Program-made: the position numbers and the translations under genes | The notes under the pieces: generated by a model | The model's database searches: none | What the model was told of the DNA's origin: nothing | The model's input: the letters and a program-made list of their open reading frames with translations, nothing else | Assembly: GCF_900269665.1 (NCBI RefSeq) | Contig: NZ_LT985361.1 | Coordinates: 7,674,759 to 7,738,758 of the forward strand | Direction: 5' to 3' | From: Nocardia suismassiliense | GTDB taxonomy: Bacteria > Actinomycetota > Actinomycetes > Mycobacteriales > Mycobacteriaceae | DNA: 64,000 nt | Shown here: positions 51,007 through 59,825 of the stretch, piece after piece | Position numbering within the stretch: the first letter of the stretch is position 1 | Layout of the letters: each line of letters starts with the position of its first letter

Positions 51007-51246
51007 ATGGCGGTGGACGCAATCAATGTCAAGATGATCGGACTTCGGGTCAGTTTGCTGGCGGCACTAATTGTCACCGGTGATCTGTTGCCGGCCAATG
51101 GAATTCCTCGGGATCTCGCACTGCTGGCCGGACAACTGGCGATAGAGTTGCTGCTGTCCCGAGCCGATACAGCCACGAGACGACCACCCCGAGACAACCT
51201 CGACGATGCTGCATCGGATGGGACGGGCGGTGGAAGTGATGACTAA
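51007..51246 (+). CDS. Small membrane protein coupled to the ECF sigma gene
   Basis: This 79-aa protein has one or two hydrophobic helices (IGLRVSLLAALIVTGDLL; ALLAGQLAIELLL) and a hydrophilic Asp/Gly-rich tail. GGAAAGG lies before the ATG. Its last eight bases overlap the sigma-factor gene, so translation is coupled. It may help membrane placement or regulation of the membrane-tethered sigma factor (inference). Confidence 0.65.
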   Translation: MAVDAINVKMIGLRVSLLAALIVTGDLLPANGIPRDLALLAGQLAIELLLSRADTATRRPPRDNLDDAASDGTGGGSDD

Positions 51247-52597
51247 CCGATCACCTGCCGATAGCGAGCAATTGGCCGCTGCGGTGGTCGCCGGTGACCG
51301 CGCTGCCTGGACCCGGTTGTACTACCTGTGGACGCCTCGGATCTATGGATACTTCCGGGTTCGGCTGCAAGACGATCTGGTAGCCGCCGAAGATCTGGTG
51401 CAGGAGACCATGATCGAGGTATGGCGGTCACTCGAGATCCGGCAGACAGCACCGCGCGAGTTCCGGCCCTGGATCTTCCGGATCGCCCACAACCGGTGGG
51501 TCCGCTATTTCAAAGCCCGCAAACCCGAACAGTCTGCCGGTCTGGCGATGGATACCTTCAACCCCGGCGATTTCGCCATCGGCGCGCTGCGGGCGGTGGA
51601 GATGCGGCAGGACTGGCCCTGGTTCATCGATCTGCTCAACGATGCGATCGAGAGCATGCCCGAGTACTACCGCGAAGTACTGCGCACCTCGCTCGCGACC
51701 GACGCCACCGGCGCCGATCTGGCCGACCTGCTCGGCCTCTCGGCCGAGGACGCGACGAAGTGGCGCTCCGAGGGCACCAAGATGTTCTTCAACGCCGCCG
51801 CGGTGACCCTGATGGCTCGCGGCACCGCAGGCACCCCGTGCCGAGGTTTCACCAGGCAGCTCACCCGGGCCGGCTGGTCCGACGGCCCGCTCGGCGAGTC
51901 CCTGCGGGAGAAACTGGCCAGGCACGTCGGCAAGTGCCAGGCCTGCCAGGAGCATCGCACGACACTGAAGAAGACGCTCGAGCTGACGCCCGTGTTCGTG
52001 CCTGTGCTCGTCCCGTCGTCGGTGTTCGCGGCCATCGCCGCGGCCACCGACCCCGACGAACAGGGCGACGACCGCAACCAGAAGCGACAGACAGCAGCAA
52101 CAGCTGCCCCGATCCTGGCCGCGGTGACCAAAAAGGATCAGCCGCCAGCCCCACCAGTAAAGAAGTCTCCGGTGGGCGGGGCGATCGATGCGATCGGCAA
52201 TTTCTTCGGCGTGCTGGTGATGATCGGCCTGACCATCACGCTGCTCCAAAAGTTCGCACCGGAGTTCTTCGAAAAGTTGCCCAGCACCCGTCCGGCAACG
52301 GTGCGGCTGGATATGTCCGTAGACGCCGGCACCCGCGTGCACGTCGCCCCGCTCGGCACGACGTGCAGTCCCGTTGCGGGGACCTGCTCTTCGCGATTGC
52401 GGCCGGGCACGCAGGTGACACTGACCGCCGAACCCTCGGAATACACCGAGGGTGCGCTGACCTGGATGGGTTGTCCCACCGGTCCCGATGCCCGATATCC
52501 CTGCACGTTCGTCATGACCAGCAACGTGACGATCTGCCTGTTCGAAGCCCCCTACGACGGAGGACCGCCCCTCGCGTGGTGCCGCGGCCAGCGTTAA
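51239..52597 (+). CDS. ECF sigma factor fused to a zinc-finger anti-sigma-like segment, TM helix and outer Cys-rich domain
   Basis: In this 452-aa protein, region 2 (AWTRLYYLWTPRIYGYFRVRLQDDLVAAEDLVQETMIEVWRSL, about 20-70) and a divergent region 4 (about 130-180) form an ECF sigma factor. A segment with Cys-x(n)-HVGKCQAC resembling the zinc-binding anti-sigma domain follows (about 200-245). Next come an Ala/Pro linker, a membrane helix (FFGVLVMIGLTITLLQKF, near 335-352) and an about 90-residue outer domain with six Cys. Sigma and anti-sigma in one membrane-tethered chain, as in ECF groups with C-terminal extensions, suggests activation by signal-induced proteolysis. Confidence 0.85.
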   Translation: MTNRSPADSEQLAAAVVAGDRAAWTRLYYLWTPRIYGYFRVRLQDDLVAAEDLVQETMIEVWRSLEIRQTAPREFRPWIFRIAHNRWVRYFKARKPEQSAGLAMDTFNPGDFAIGALRAVEMRQDWPWFIDLLNDAIESMPEYYREVLRTSLATDATGADLADLLGLSAEDATKWRSEGTKMFFNAAAVTLMARGTAGTPCRGFTRQLTRAGWSDGPLGESLREKLARHVGKCQACQEHRTTLKKTLELTPVFVPVLVPSSVFAAIAAATDPDEQGDDRNQKRQTAATAAPILAAVTKKDQPPAPPVKKSPVGGAIDAIGNFFGVLVMIGLTITLLQKFAPEFFEKLPSTRPATVRLDMSVDAGTRVHVAPLGTTCSPVAGTCSSRLRPGTQVTLTAEPSEYTEGALTWMGCPTGPDARYPCTFVMTSNVTICLFEAPYDGGPPLAWCRGQR

Positions 52598-52707
52598 CGA
52601 ACAGGGCGGTCGGTCGTATTTTCCAGGAAACGCCCGAATACCGGTGAGTCCGGCCGACACTCGGGAACGCTCGCGTCTCGAGGCGGCCGATATGCGACAC
52701 TGTCGCC

Positions 52708-53802
52708 GTGCAGCCCGAGCGCAGGATTCACTTCGTGGGCAGCTTGCCCGCGCAGTTGGACAGTCCAGAGAAGGCAATGGCGTTCGCCGTCGATACCGCC
52801 GGTGAATACCTCGACGGCATGGTTCCGGGCGGTGAAGCGGATCCATATCGTGCCCAGTGGTACATCAGACCCATCATCGACCGGTTCAACGACATCCCGG
52901 CGCTGGCGCCCGCGCGCCGCGGTGATTGGTCGACGCTGCGGTCCCGTGACACCTTTCGCCTTCGGCCCGGTCGATCGCTGACCGAAGCCGACGTCGACGC
53001 CGCGCTCGGCTACGCGGAGGAGGCCAGGCGTGCCATGGACGCGTTCGCTGAGCTGCGCCGAACCGATCCCGGACTTCGCTTGCAGGTGGGCATACCGACG
53101 CCCTTTGTCATCGGTTTCATCGCCTTCGAGGCGCGGATGCTCACGTGGCGTCGAGGCTCGCTGGGCCGTAGTGACCGAGGCTTTCCTTATTACCGCCCGA
53201 TTCTCGACGCCACCGTCCGGGAGATCGTCCGTATCCACGAGGCGTTGCGGGACAACGTCGTATTCCAGCTCGAGCTGGCCGCGGAGACCCTCCTCTGCAG
53301 CGGGCTACCCGCGGGCCTGCGGCAGGGCCCGGCCACTGCGGCAGGTCGAGCGGTCGGACGCCTTGTCGCACGGGCGCCGCATGGTTCCCGTTTCGGTGTG
53401 CACCTGTGCTACGGGAGCCTCGAAGACAAGCCGGTCGTGGCACCGCGATCGGCGGCCCCGGTCGTGGCACTGGCCAACGCGATCGCGCGATACTGGCCTG
53501 CCGGGCGGCATCTCGATTTCGTTCACATGCCCATCGGCGATGGCAAACAGGCCCCGGTTCAGCCGCGGTACTACGCTCCCCTGGCACGCCTCGAATTGCC
53601 TGACACCACGCGTGTTGTCGCCGGACTTGCGCATCCGGCGCAGCCGCTCGCGCAAGCACGACAGGGGCTGGCAGCGGCGGAGTCGGCCTTCGGCGGCCGG
53701 TTGGACGTCGCGGCACCGTGCGGCTTGGGCCGCTACAAGACCGTCGAGCGGGCGCAGTCCGCAGTCGCACACGCAGTCGCCTTGGCTGAAACCGAGACCT
53801 GA
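52708..53802 (+). CDS. MetE/UROD-like TIM-barrel protein
   Basis: This 364-aa protein has segments (IHFVGSLPAQ, FGVHLCYGSLEDKP, LDFVHMPIGDGKQAP, LDVAAPCGLGR) that suggest the cobalamin-independent methionine synthase C-terminal/UROD-like barrel. It is far shorter than MetE (about 750 aa) and the zinc-site His-x-Cys pattern is not complete, so it is unlikely to make methionine itself. Related short proteins act as methyltransferases or unknown enzymes. The start is GTG 52708. Confidence 0.6.
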   Translation: MQPERRIHFVGSLPAQLDSPEKAMAFAVDTAGEYLDGMVPGGEADPYRAQWYIRPIIDRFNDIPALAPARRGDWSTLRSRDTFRLRPGRSLTEADVDAALGYAEEARRAMDAFAELRRTDPGLRLQVGIPTPFVIGFIAFEARMLTWRRGSLGRSDRGFPYYRPILDATVREIVRIHEALRDNVVFQLELAAETLLCSGLPAGLRQGPATAAGRAVGRLVARAPHGSRFGVHLCYGSLEDKPVVAPRSAAPVVALANAIARYWPAGRHLDFVHMPIGDGKQAPVQPRYYAPLARLELPDTTRVVAGLAHPAQPLAQARQGLAAAESAFGGRLDVAAPCGLGRYKTVERAQSAVAHAVALAETET

Positions 53803-54171
53803 GGGCGCAGGAAAAGTCGCCGAACGATCAGATTGACTCGAATCGGTGTGCGCCAGCGGATATTTCGGACATATGGGCCCATGTGGTCCCTACGGCGGCG
53901 TCGGTCGCTGTGGGCACCAGCCGTATCGGCGCCGACTGTTCGCCGATGCCCTCGGCTGCTACCGAGGGCGGGAGTAAGTGCTGGTAGGCCTTGTCGTAAA
54001 ATGTTGGATCATGTTGTCTCGGAGCATGATTCATCGAGGACCCGGACCGGGCGGCCGGTTCGGTCGGGTGGCGCGGCGCCTCGTTCGCACAACTCATACT
54101 TCCACCAGATCCGGGCACCAGATCTCTGGAGGAGCACCCGTCCGGGGTATCGATCGGCTACGGTTACACCT
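53803..54171. other. 369-bp gap before the methyltransferase gene
   Basis: It holds the promoter region of the DUF574 methyltransferase. A minus frame at 53828-54034 could encode a roughly 68-aa peptide (NHAPRQHDPTFYDKAYQHLL...) with mixed codon use; it is unsupported by any known family or ribosome site and is not called. Confidence 0.4.
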
Positions 54172-54984
54172 GTGGTCGAAAGAACCGAAGGGCCCGCGTC
54201 AGACGACAACCGAACGCCGCAACCGTTCGAGCATGGTCAGCTGAACTCTGCCCGGGTGTATGACTACCTGCTGGACGGAAAAGACAATCGCGAGATCGAC
54301 CGCGACATGGGCAATGAATTGCTCTCTCGCGCACCCGAACTCAAGACGTTGGCCTGGTTCACCCGGAGTTTCATGCTCAAGGCAATCCAGCTGGCCGCGG
54401 ACGCCGGAATCCATCAGTTCATCGATCTCGGCTCGGGTATCCCGACCTCGCCCAACGTGCATGAGGTGGCTCGCGAGATCGACCCGACAGCGCGAGTGGT
54501 GTACGTCGACTACGACCCGGTCGTGCACACCCACTGCGACGCGCTGCTGGCCAAGCCGGACGGTGTCACCGCACTGCTGGGCGACGTTCGGCACCCCCAC
54601 GACATCCTCGAACAGCTGAAGAACCGCACCCTGATCGATTTCGACAAGCCAGTGGCTGTCCTGTTCATCAGCGTGCTGCACTATGTGATGAACTCCGAGG
54701 ACCCCGCCGGGATCATCACCGCCTTCCGCGATCAGTTGGCCCCGGGCAGCTACCTGGCGATGACTCATGGCTCGCTGGATTCCGCCCCGGAGATACTCCA
54801 GGTGCTCGCCGGCACCAAAGGCACTTCAGCCCAAGTCGAGTTTCGGTCAGCAGCACAGACGGAGGCATTGTTCGCCGGCTTCGAGTTGCTCGAACCTGGT
54901 GTGGTGCCGGTACAGCAATGGCTGCGCCCCGACTTGCCGGACACTCGAATGATCATGCTCGGGGCAATCGGCCGCAAACCGTGA
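54172..54984 (+). CDS. S-adenosyl methyltransferase (DUF574 family)
   Basis: This 270-aa SAM-dependent methyltransferase of the actinobacterial DUF574 family has NSARVYDYLLDGKDNREIDRD at the N-terminus, motif I IDLGSGIPTS, VVYVDYDPVV, and FISVLHYV. These are expanded in Nocardia and Streptomyces, often with unknown acceptors. The frame is open far upstream, but the family start points to GTG 54172 (VVERTEGPAS). No clear ribosome site is seen and a -10-like element lies close by, so leaderless translation is possible. Confidence 0.85.
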   Translation: MVERTEGPASDDNRTPQPFEHGQLNSARVYDYLLDGKDNREIDRDMGNELLSRAPELKTLAWFTRSFMLKAIQLAADAGIHQFIDLGSGIPTSPNVHEVAREIDPTARVVYVDYDPVVHTHCDALLAKPDGVTALLGDVRHPHDILEQLKNRTLIDFDKPVAVLFISVLHYVMNSEDPAGIITAFRDQLAPGSYLAMTHGSLDSAPEILQVLAGTKGTSAQVEFRSAAQTEALFAGFELLEPGVVPVQQWLRPDLPDTRMIMLGAIGRKP

Positions 54985-55092
54985 ATTATCCGTCGCAAAC
55001 AGGAGTAATCTCGAACCCGCCAATTTGTTGTTGGCCGCCTGCACATTCGAACGTGCGTCAGGTGCTGTCCCAGTCGATCCGAGGATAAACTG

Positions 55093-55572
55093 ATGAAGAC
55101 CCTCAAAACTTTCGCTGGTGTCGTGTCGACGATCGCATCGGTCGCCGCAGTTACGACAGGCGCCGCTGTTGTCAATGCCCCTATCGCCTCCGCCGCGCCC
55201 GGAGAACTCATTACCGCAGAGGTCCCCACCGTGGGCCAACTCGACGACCAGGTCGCGTTCCTGATCGAACTCCCCGGCTCCGACGCAGCCAAGGCCGACC
55301 ATATGGAAGGCGGGATGGGGGCGGTCGTGGTCGCGCGCACCCTCTACAACCTCGGCTGGTACCGAGCTCCGCTCGGGTCGAACGAAATCACCGGTCCCGA
55401 AACCCACAACGGCGACGTGCACACCGCTTGGCTGCGCAGCAAGTCAGTGGGAAAACCGGATCTGGTTGCGGAAGTGACCTGGAAGCGGATCGGCGGTGTC
55501 TGGAAGCTGTCCAACAACTCTGTGTGCACGGGCGTCCAGGCCGTGGGCCTCGCTACGGGCTGCAACTTCTGA
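55093..55572 (+). CDS. Secreted MTB12-like low-molecular-weight protein
   Basis: This 159-aa protein has a signal peptide (cleavage near ASAAPGE). The mature domain ends WKRIGGVWKLSNNSVCTGVQAVG, reminiscent of the NTF2-like fold of mycobacterial low-molecular-weight antigen MTB12/CFP2. Two Cys near the C-terminus may form a disulfide. The family is extracellular and of unknown function. It is followed after 15 bp by an ABC transporter pair and may share its transcript. Confidence 0.7.
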   Translation: MKTLKTFAGVVSTIASVAAVTTGAAVVNAPIASAAPGELITAEVPTVGQLDDQVAFLIELPGSDAAKADHMEGGMGAVVVARTLYNLGWYRAPLGSNEITGPETHNGDVHTAWLRSKSVGKPDLVAEVTWKRIGGVWKLSNNSVCTGVQAVGLATGCNF

Positions 55573-55587
55573 CCGGCTCCGAGCGCC

Positions 55588-56325
55588 GTGATCGAGATCC
55601 GTGACCTCACCCTGAGCTACCCGGGCGTGACCGTCCTCGAAGTACCCGAACTGACCGTCGCGGACGGGGCACTCACCTACCTGATCGGACTCAACGGCAC
55701 CGGCAAAACCACGCTGCTGCGGTGTATCTGTGGCGTCATCGCGCCTGCGGTCGGCACCGTCCGGGTCGACGGCACCCTCATCCGGGCCCATCACACCACA
55801 CCGGCGACTCTTGGAATGCACCTCAACTACCGTGCCTTCGACCCACGTCACACCGCACGTCGGCACCTACGCTGGATCGCCCGCGCTCGTGGACTTCCCA
55901 CGGGCCGGGTCAGCGACGTCCTCGAGATCGTCGATCTCGGCCGAGTCGCCGATCGTCGGCTCGGGCACTACTCGCTCGGCATGCTGCAACGGGTCGGCAT
56001 CGCCGCCGCATTGCTCTCCGAGCCGCAAACCCTGCTGCTCGACGAACCGCTCAACGGCCTCGACATCGCGGGCATCCGCTGGATACGCGAACTGCTGCGC
56101 GAGCTCGCCGACGCCGGGACCTGTGTCCTGGTCGCCACGCACCTGCTCGACGAGGTCGAACGCAACGCCGACCACATCGTCATCGTCGGAAACCAGCGCG
56201 TGCTGGCCGACCAGCCGTTTGCCCACCTCATGAACACCCTGCGGCCTGGCGAGACCAACCTCGAAGACGCCTACCTACGCATCGCCGGGCTGCCTACCGA
56301 CGTCGCGATCGGTGTGGCCCCATGA
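55588..56325 (+). CDS. ABC transporter ATP-binding protein
   Basis: This 245-aa ATPase subunit has Walker A GLNGTGKTT, the signature region YSLGMLQRVG (a weakened LSGGQ), Walker B TLLLDEPLNGLD and the switch His in VATHLLDEVE. It is of the CcmA/drug-export type with a separate permease. The start is GTG 55588. It overlaps the permease by ATGA and is probably co-transcribed with the secreted protein before it. The substrate is unknown. Confidence 0.88.
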   Translation: MIEIRDLTLSYPGVTVLEVPELTVADGALTYLIGLNGTGKTTLLRCICGVIAPAVGTVRVDGTLIRAHHTTPATLGMHLNYRAFDPRHTARRHLRWIARARGLPTGRVSDVLEIVDLGRVADRRLGHYSLGMLQRVGIAAALLSEPQTLLLDEPLNGLDIAGIRWIRELLRELADAGTCVLVATHLLDEVERNADHIVIVGNQRVLADQPFAHLMNTLRPGETNLEDAYLRIAGLPTDVAIGVAP

Positions 56326-57161
56326 ACAACCCCGGTCCGGCCACCCTGATCCGCCGCGGCATCGCCGCCGAATGGACCCGCACCGCCGGACGCAGCTTCC
56401 TGTGGGCCGTCGCTGTCCCCCTCACCTTCCTCCTGCCACTGGTCGTCACCTTCGGCATCGCCGCCGTCGCGGAACGACTCGCCAGCCTGCCCGGACAGAG
56501 TTACCTGGCCACGGTCTCCACCACCAACTCCGTGTACTGGGTGATCACCATGTCCGTGTCGGTCATGATGGTTACCACCGCCTACGCCCACGCCACCCAA
56601 TGGCGCGGTCAGACAAGCGATCTCAATGCCTTCCTGTTCCCCCGGTCTTGGACGGCCGCGTTGGCCCGGTGGATCTACTACGGCGCCATCACGGCAATCT
56701 CGACGGTGCTGCTGCTCATCGTCGTCATGGTCACGCTGCCGAACCTGTTCCCCCAAATCTATGGGAATGTGGACATCACCGACTCCGCAGGCATCCGGTT
56801 CCTCTGGACTGTCCCGTGTTACGCGTTCGCCGCATGCGGCGTAGGCGTCGCGGTCGGGTCAGTGATTCGCACTCCGTCCGCCGCCGTCGCCGTGCTGCTG
56901 TTCTGGGCCTATGTAGGTGAGAACTCCATCAATCTGCTGCCCCGCGGGTCCGCCATCCAGGCCTACGCCCCGTTCCTCAACGCCGTCGCCGCAACCGGCC
57001 AGGAAGTCGCCTTCATTCCGCGCTTCGGCCGCAATGGATCTCTGGTCTACTTCATCCTCGTCGCCGTCAGCCTCTTCGTCATCACAGCCGTCCTACCGAT
57101 CCTCATTCGCCGGATCTCCGGACGGCGCAGCACGGCGCTCGCTAAATCAGGCGCAGCCTGA
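56322..57161 (+). CDS. ABC transporter permease
   Basis: This 279-aa protein has about six hydrophobic helices (FLWAVAVPLTFLLPLVVTFGIA, SVYWVITMSVSVMMVTTAY, WIYYGAITAISTVLLLIVVMV, FLWTVPCYAFAACGVGVAVG, AVAVLLFWAYVG, LVYFILVAVSLFVITAVL). It is the membrane partner of the preceding ATPase, coupled by a 4-bp overlap, in the ABC-2-like export layout. It is convergent with the P450 gene, 13 bp apart. Confidence 0.85.
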   Translation: MNNPGPATLIRRGIAAEWTRTAGRSFLWAVAVPLTFLLPLVVTFGIAAVAERLASLPGQSYLATVSTTNSVYWVITMSVSVMMVTTAYAHATQWRGQTSDLNAFLFPRSWTAALARWIYYGAITAISTVLLLIVVMVTLPNLFPQIYGNVDITDSAGIRFLWTVPCYAFAACGVGVAVGSVIRTPSAAVAVLLFWAYVGENSINLLPRGSAIQAYAPFLNAVAATGQEVAFIPRFGRNGSLVYFILVAVSLFVITAVLPILIRRISGRRSTALAKSGAA

Positions 57162-57174
57162 GCCGAGCCCGTCG

Positions 57175-58509
57175 TCACAACTTTCGGTCGCGCGACAACA
57201 CAGAGATTGGACGAACCTCGAGCGGAAGCCTGCCCATCGAGGGGATCGGACCCAGGGCTCGCGGCAGCTTCTTGGTTTTGACCGGCTGGAACTCCCACTT
57301 CGACAGCAGACTGTGCAGAATCGTTTGCAGCGCCACCCAGGCGTAATTGTTACCGATACACATCTGACTGCCCTCGCTGAACGGAACGAAGGTCTTACAT
57401 TTCGACCCGGAGCCAGAGGTCGGCCACCGATCGGGGTCGAAAGTGTCCGGATCGGGGAAAAGGTTCGGGTTGCGGTGAATAGCCGCGATGCTGTATCCGA
57501 TATCGGTCCCAGCCGGAAATGTGAACCCGTCGAGTTCGACCGTGCTGACGCTACGTCTCGTCTGCAGCAGTGGCGAATGGGTCCGCGTGACCTCGTTCAG
57601 GAACCGGTTCAGGTAGTCGAGTTGGTCGAGGCTCTGCGGGCTGAGGTCTGCTGCGGCGGCGATCTCCTGCTGCAGTCGCGAAGCAACCTCCGGACGATGT
57701 GACAACTCGTACATAGCCCAGGTCAGCGTGGCGGTCGTGGCGTCGATCCCGCCGAAGAGAATGGTCACCGCCTGCTCTGCCAGGAACTTGTCACTACGGT
57801 GTTCGTCACCGAACGAATACAGCAGGATGTCGAGCAGGTCGTTCCGGCGCTCACCGCTGTCGCGCCGCGCGACGAGCAGCTGTTGACAGTAGTCCCGCAG
57901 TTGCGTTCCAGCCGACAGGAATTTGCGGTTCACCGGCAATGGCAGGCTCGCCAGTTTCTTGGGCAGCACACTGCCCACTATGGCGCCTGCGCCTATGTCC
58001 GCGATCAGGCTCGAAATATGTTGCAGCTCTTCGGCATCGGGTTCGTGCGAGAACAGCGACCCCAGCAGGCTGCCGATCACCAACCCCAACAGCGCGGAAC
58101 GGGTCTCGACAATCTGGCCCGGCTGCCACGTACTCGCCAGCGCATCCGCGTTGCGCTTTATGCTGGGCGCGTAGGTTTCCAACGCTGCCTTGTGGAACGC
58201 TGGTTGCAGCAGACGACGAAGATCCCGGTGTTGCTGCCCATCCGCAACGATCAGCGAATCCCCGAATATGAGACGGATGCGTTCGAAGAGGAGCCCTCGC
58301 TCGTAGGCATCAGGGTTCTCTACCAACACCCGGTGCAGTAGCTCGAAATCGGTGATGACATAGACAACGAGACTGCCGATATCGACACGGACTATTTTCC
58401 CGACGCTGACCAGATCCACCATGAACTGGACCGGGTCACGCAATATCTGGTAACCGTGTCCGAGAACCGGCAAACGCCCGGGCGCACTCGGGACGTCACG
58501 AAGTTCCAC
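57175..58509 (-). CDS. Cytochrome P450
   Basis: This 444-aa P450 has the I-helix oxygen-binding motif GGIDATT, the K-helix ExxR motif (EVTR), PDRWP and the heme-thiolate loop FVPFSEGSQMCIG. In the last, the residue two before the Cys ligand is Gln instead of the usual Arg/His. Its length and N-terminus (PSAPGRLPVLGHGYQILRDPVQFM) resemble the CYP110/pentalenene-oxygenase group that works on lipids or terpenes. A redox partner gene is not nearby. It might serve the polyketide cluster beginning at 63.2 kb, but a 1.3-kb gap intervenes. Confidence 0.9.
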   Translation of the reverse strand: MELRDVPSAPGRLPVLGHGYQILRDPVQFMVDLVSVGKIVRVDIGSLVVYVITDFELLHRVLVENPDAYERGLLFERIRLIFGDSLIVADGQQHRDLRRLLQPAFHKAALETYAPSIKRNADALASTWQPGQIVETRSALLGLVIGSLLGSLFSHEPDAEELQHISSLIADIGAGAIVGSVLPKKLASLPLPVNRKFLSAGTQLRDYCQQLLVARRDSGERRNDLLDILLYSFGDEHRSDKFLAEQAVTILFGGIDATTATLTWAMYELSHRPEVASRLQQEIAAAADLSPQSLDQLDYLNRFLNEVTRTHSPLLQTRRSVSTVELDGFTFPAGTDIGYSIAAIHRNPNLFPDPDTFDPDRWPTSGSGSKCKTFVPFSEGSQMCIGNNYAWVALQTILHSLLSKWEFQPVKTKKLPRALGPIPSMGRLPLEVRPISVLSRDRKL

Positions 58510-59825
58510 TGCGTATTGCCTTTCGTTCGGCAGGTTCGAGACCAGAGACTTCGGGTGATCGGATCACAACACAGACAGCAGCGACCGCACCGCAGTCGAC
58601 CGCGTGGACCGGTTGTTCAGCGAGCTTGCCGGTGGGCATCAGAGGAGGAGCGCTCGTCGGCGGCATGACGCTGGGCGACAGCCCCGCCGATGTCGTGGGA
58701 CGCCCCGGCTAGGAAAAGCGGTCCCCCCGACTCGGTCGGTCATAGCCAACTCCTGGATCAGCGTGTCGGGCAACGATCTCCTCACAACTTCGACAAACCT
58801 GCCTCGGTCTCAGACTTTCTCCGGTAGTCCGCACGGGGGCTCCCGCACGGATAGGTGACGACCGATCTGAAACACTGAGGCCTGTTGTCCGTCAACACGT
58901 TACATTAGCCGGGATATCGGCCCGGCTCCGACTTTTTGCCGAACCACCAACGGTCCGAGCGCCATTCACAGGAGAAACCACAGCTTCCCGCCGGCGTCGA
59001 CCGCGGTCGTATAGTTCGCGTGAGTCTTGCGAACAACCTCACCGCAGCTCGTCCAGGTTCTCCCGCAGCTGCCCGCACCGATCATGCGTGCCGCGTTGCC
59101 GGGCAGCAGGCAGGCTCGGCCATGATCGACCCGATACCTCTCGCCAGGCGCGGATAGCCCACGGCGTGACCAGCAATGAGGCGACCGTCCAGTCGGCACT
59201 CGCAGAATCTTATAGTCGTTGCCCGCCAGCGCCTTTGCGGGGACGGTGTCCAACCTCCGCAATCGGCCCATATCCGCGGGGCGCAGCCGCATATGGCACG
59301 TACCGCACGTTGGTCGGCCGTCCAGATCCGTTGCCTGACAAGAGATTCCAACACTCGACCGCAGCCGATGAGTGCCGTTTCACACCACTTCCGGACGAAC
59401 GCACGCCACCGAAGGCACAGTCGGTCCCACCAGAAGCCCCACCGGTTGCTACCGATGAGTCCGGTGACGCACTCGTCGGACCTTCCTCGCAGTCGGCGAC
59501 CACACCGTCCGACCGGTATGACGTAGCCCACACTCGCTCCTCGCACACTGCGATACCAACCCTCGTAGGATCGACACTCAGTTCAGTAACTAAGGGACGC
59601 CAGCCGACCCGAACAAACTATTTGCAGCGTTGACGCCGGAGGAGGGGATGGGGCAGGCGGTCGTGGCGACCGCACCGTACGCGAACTTGTTGCCGCTATG
59701 AGCTGCATTGTTTATAACGGCAATCGGTAGGTCCTATCCTTGGCCGATGAGCATCAGCCGCCGGGGGCGGGCATTGCGTCTACTTCGTAGTGTCGACCAG
59801 ATCGTCTGTGACTCGGGGAGTATCG
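58510..59825. other. 1.3-kb region without a recognisable gene
   Basis: All frames are interrupted or read as noise: the longest candidates (59082-59546 minus, 59088-59633 plus) have unusual composition rich in Cys, Trp and Arg or Ser and Pro, and no family likeness. AT content is higher than in neighbouring genes. It may be a decayed gene or acquired DNA. Near the end (59708-59770) it should hold the promoter of the M61 gene. Confidence 0.45.

Noticed and set aside
53828..54118. Minus-strand 96-aa frame before the methyltransferase
   Set aside because: Mixed codon bias and no ribosome site or family; left as gap content.
59082..59546. Possible transposase remnant (Trp/Arg/Cys-rich minus frame)
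   Set aside because: No DDE or HTH-like motif, no terminal inverted repeats or target duplication seen.
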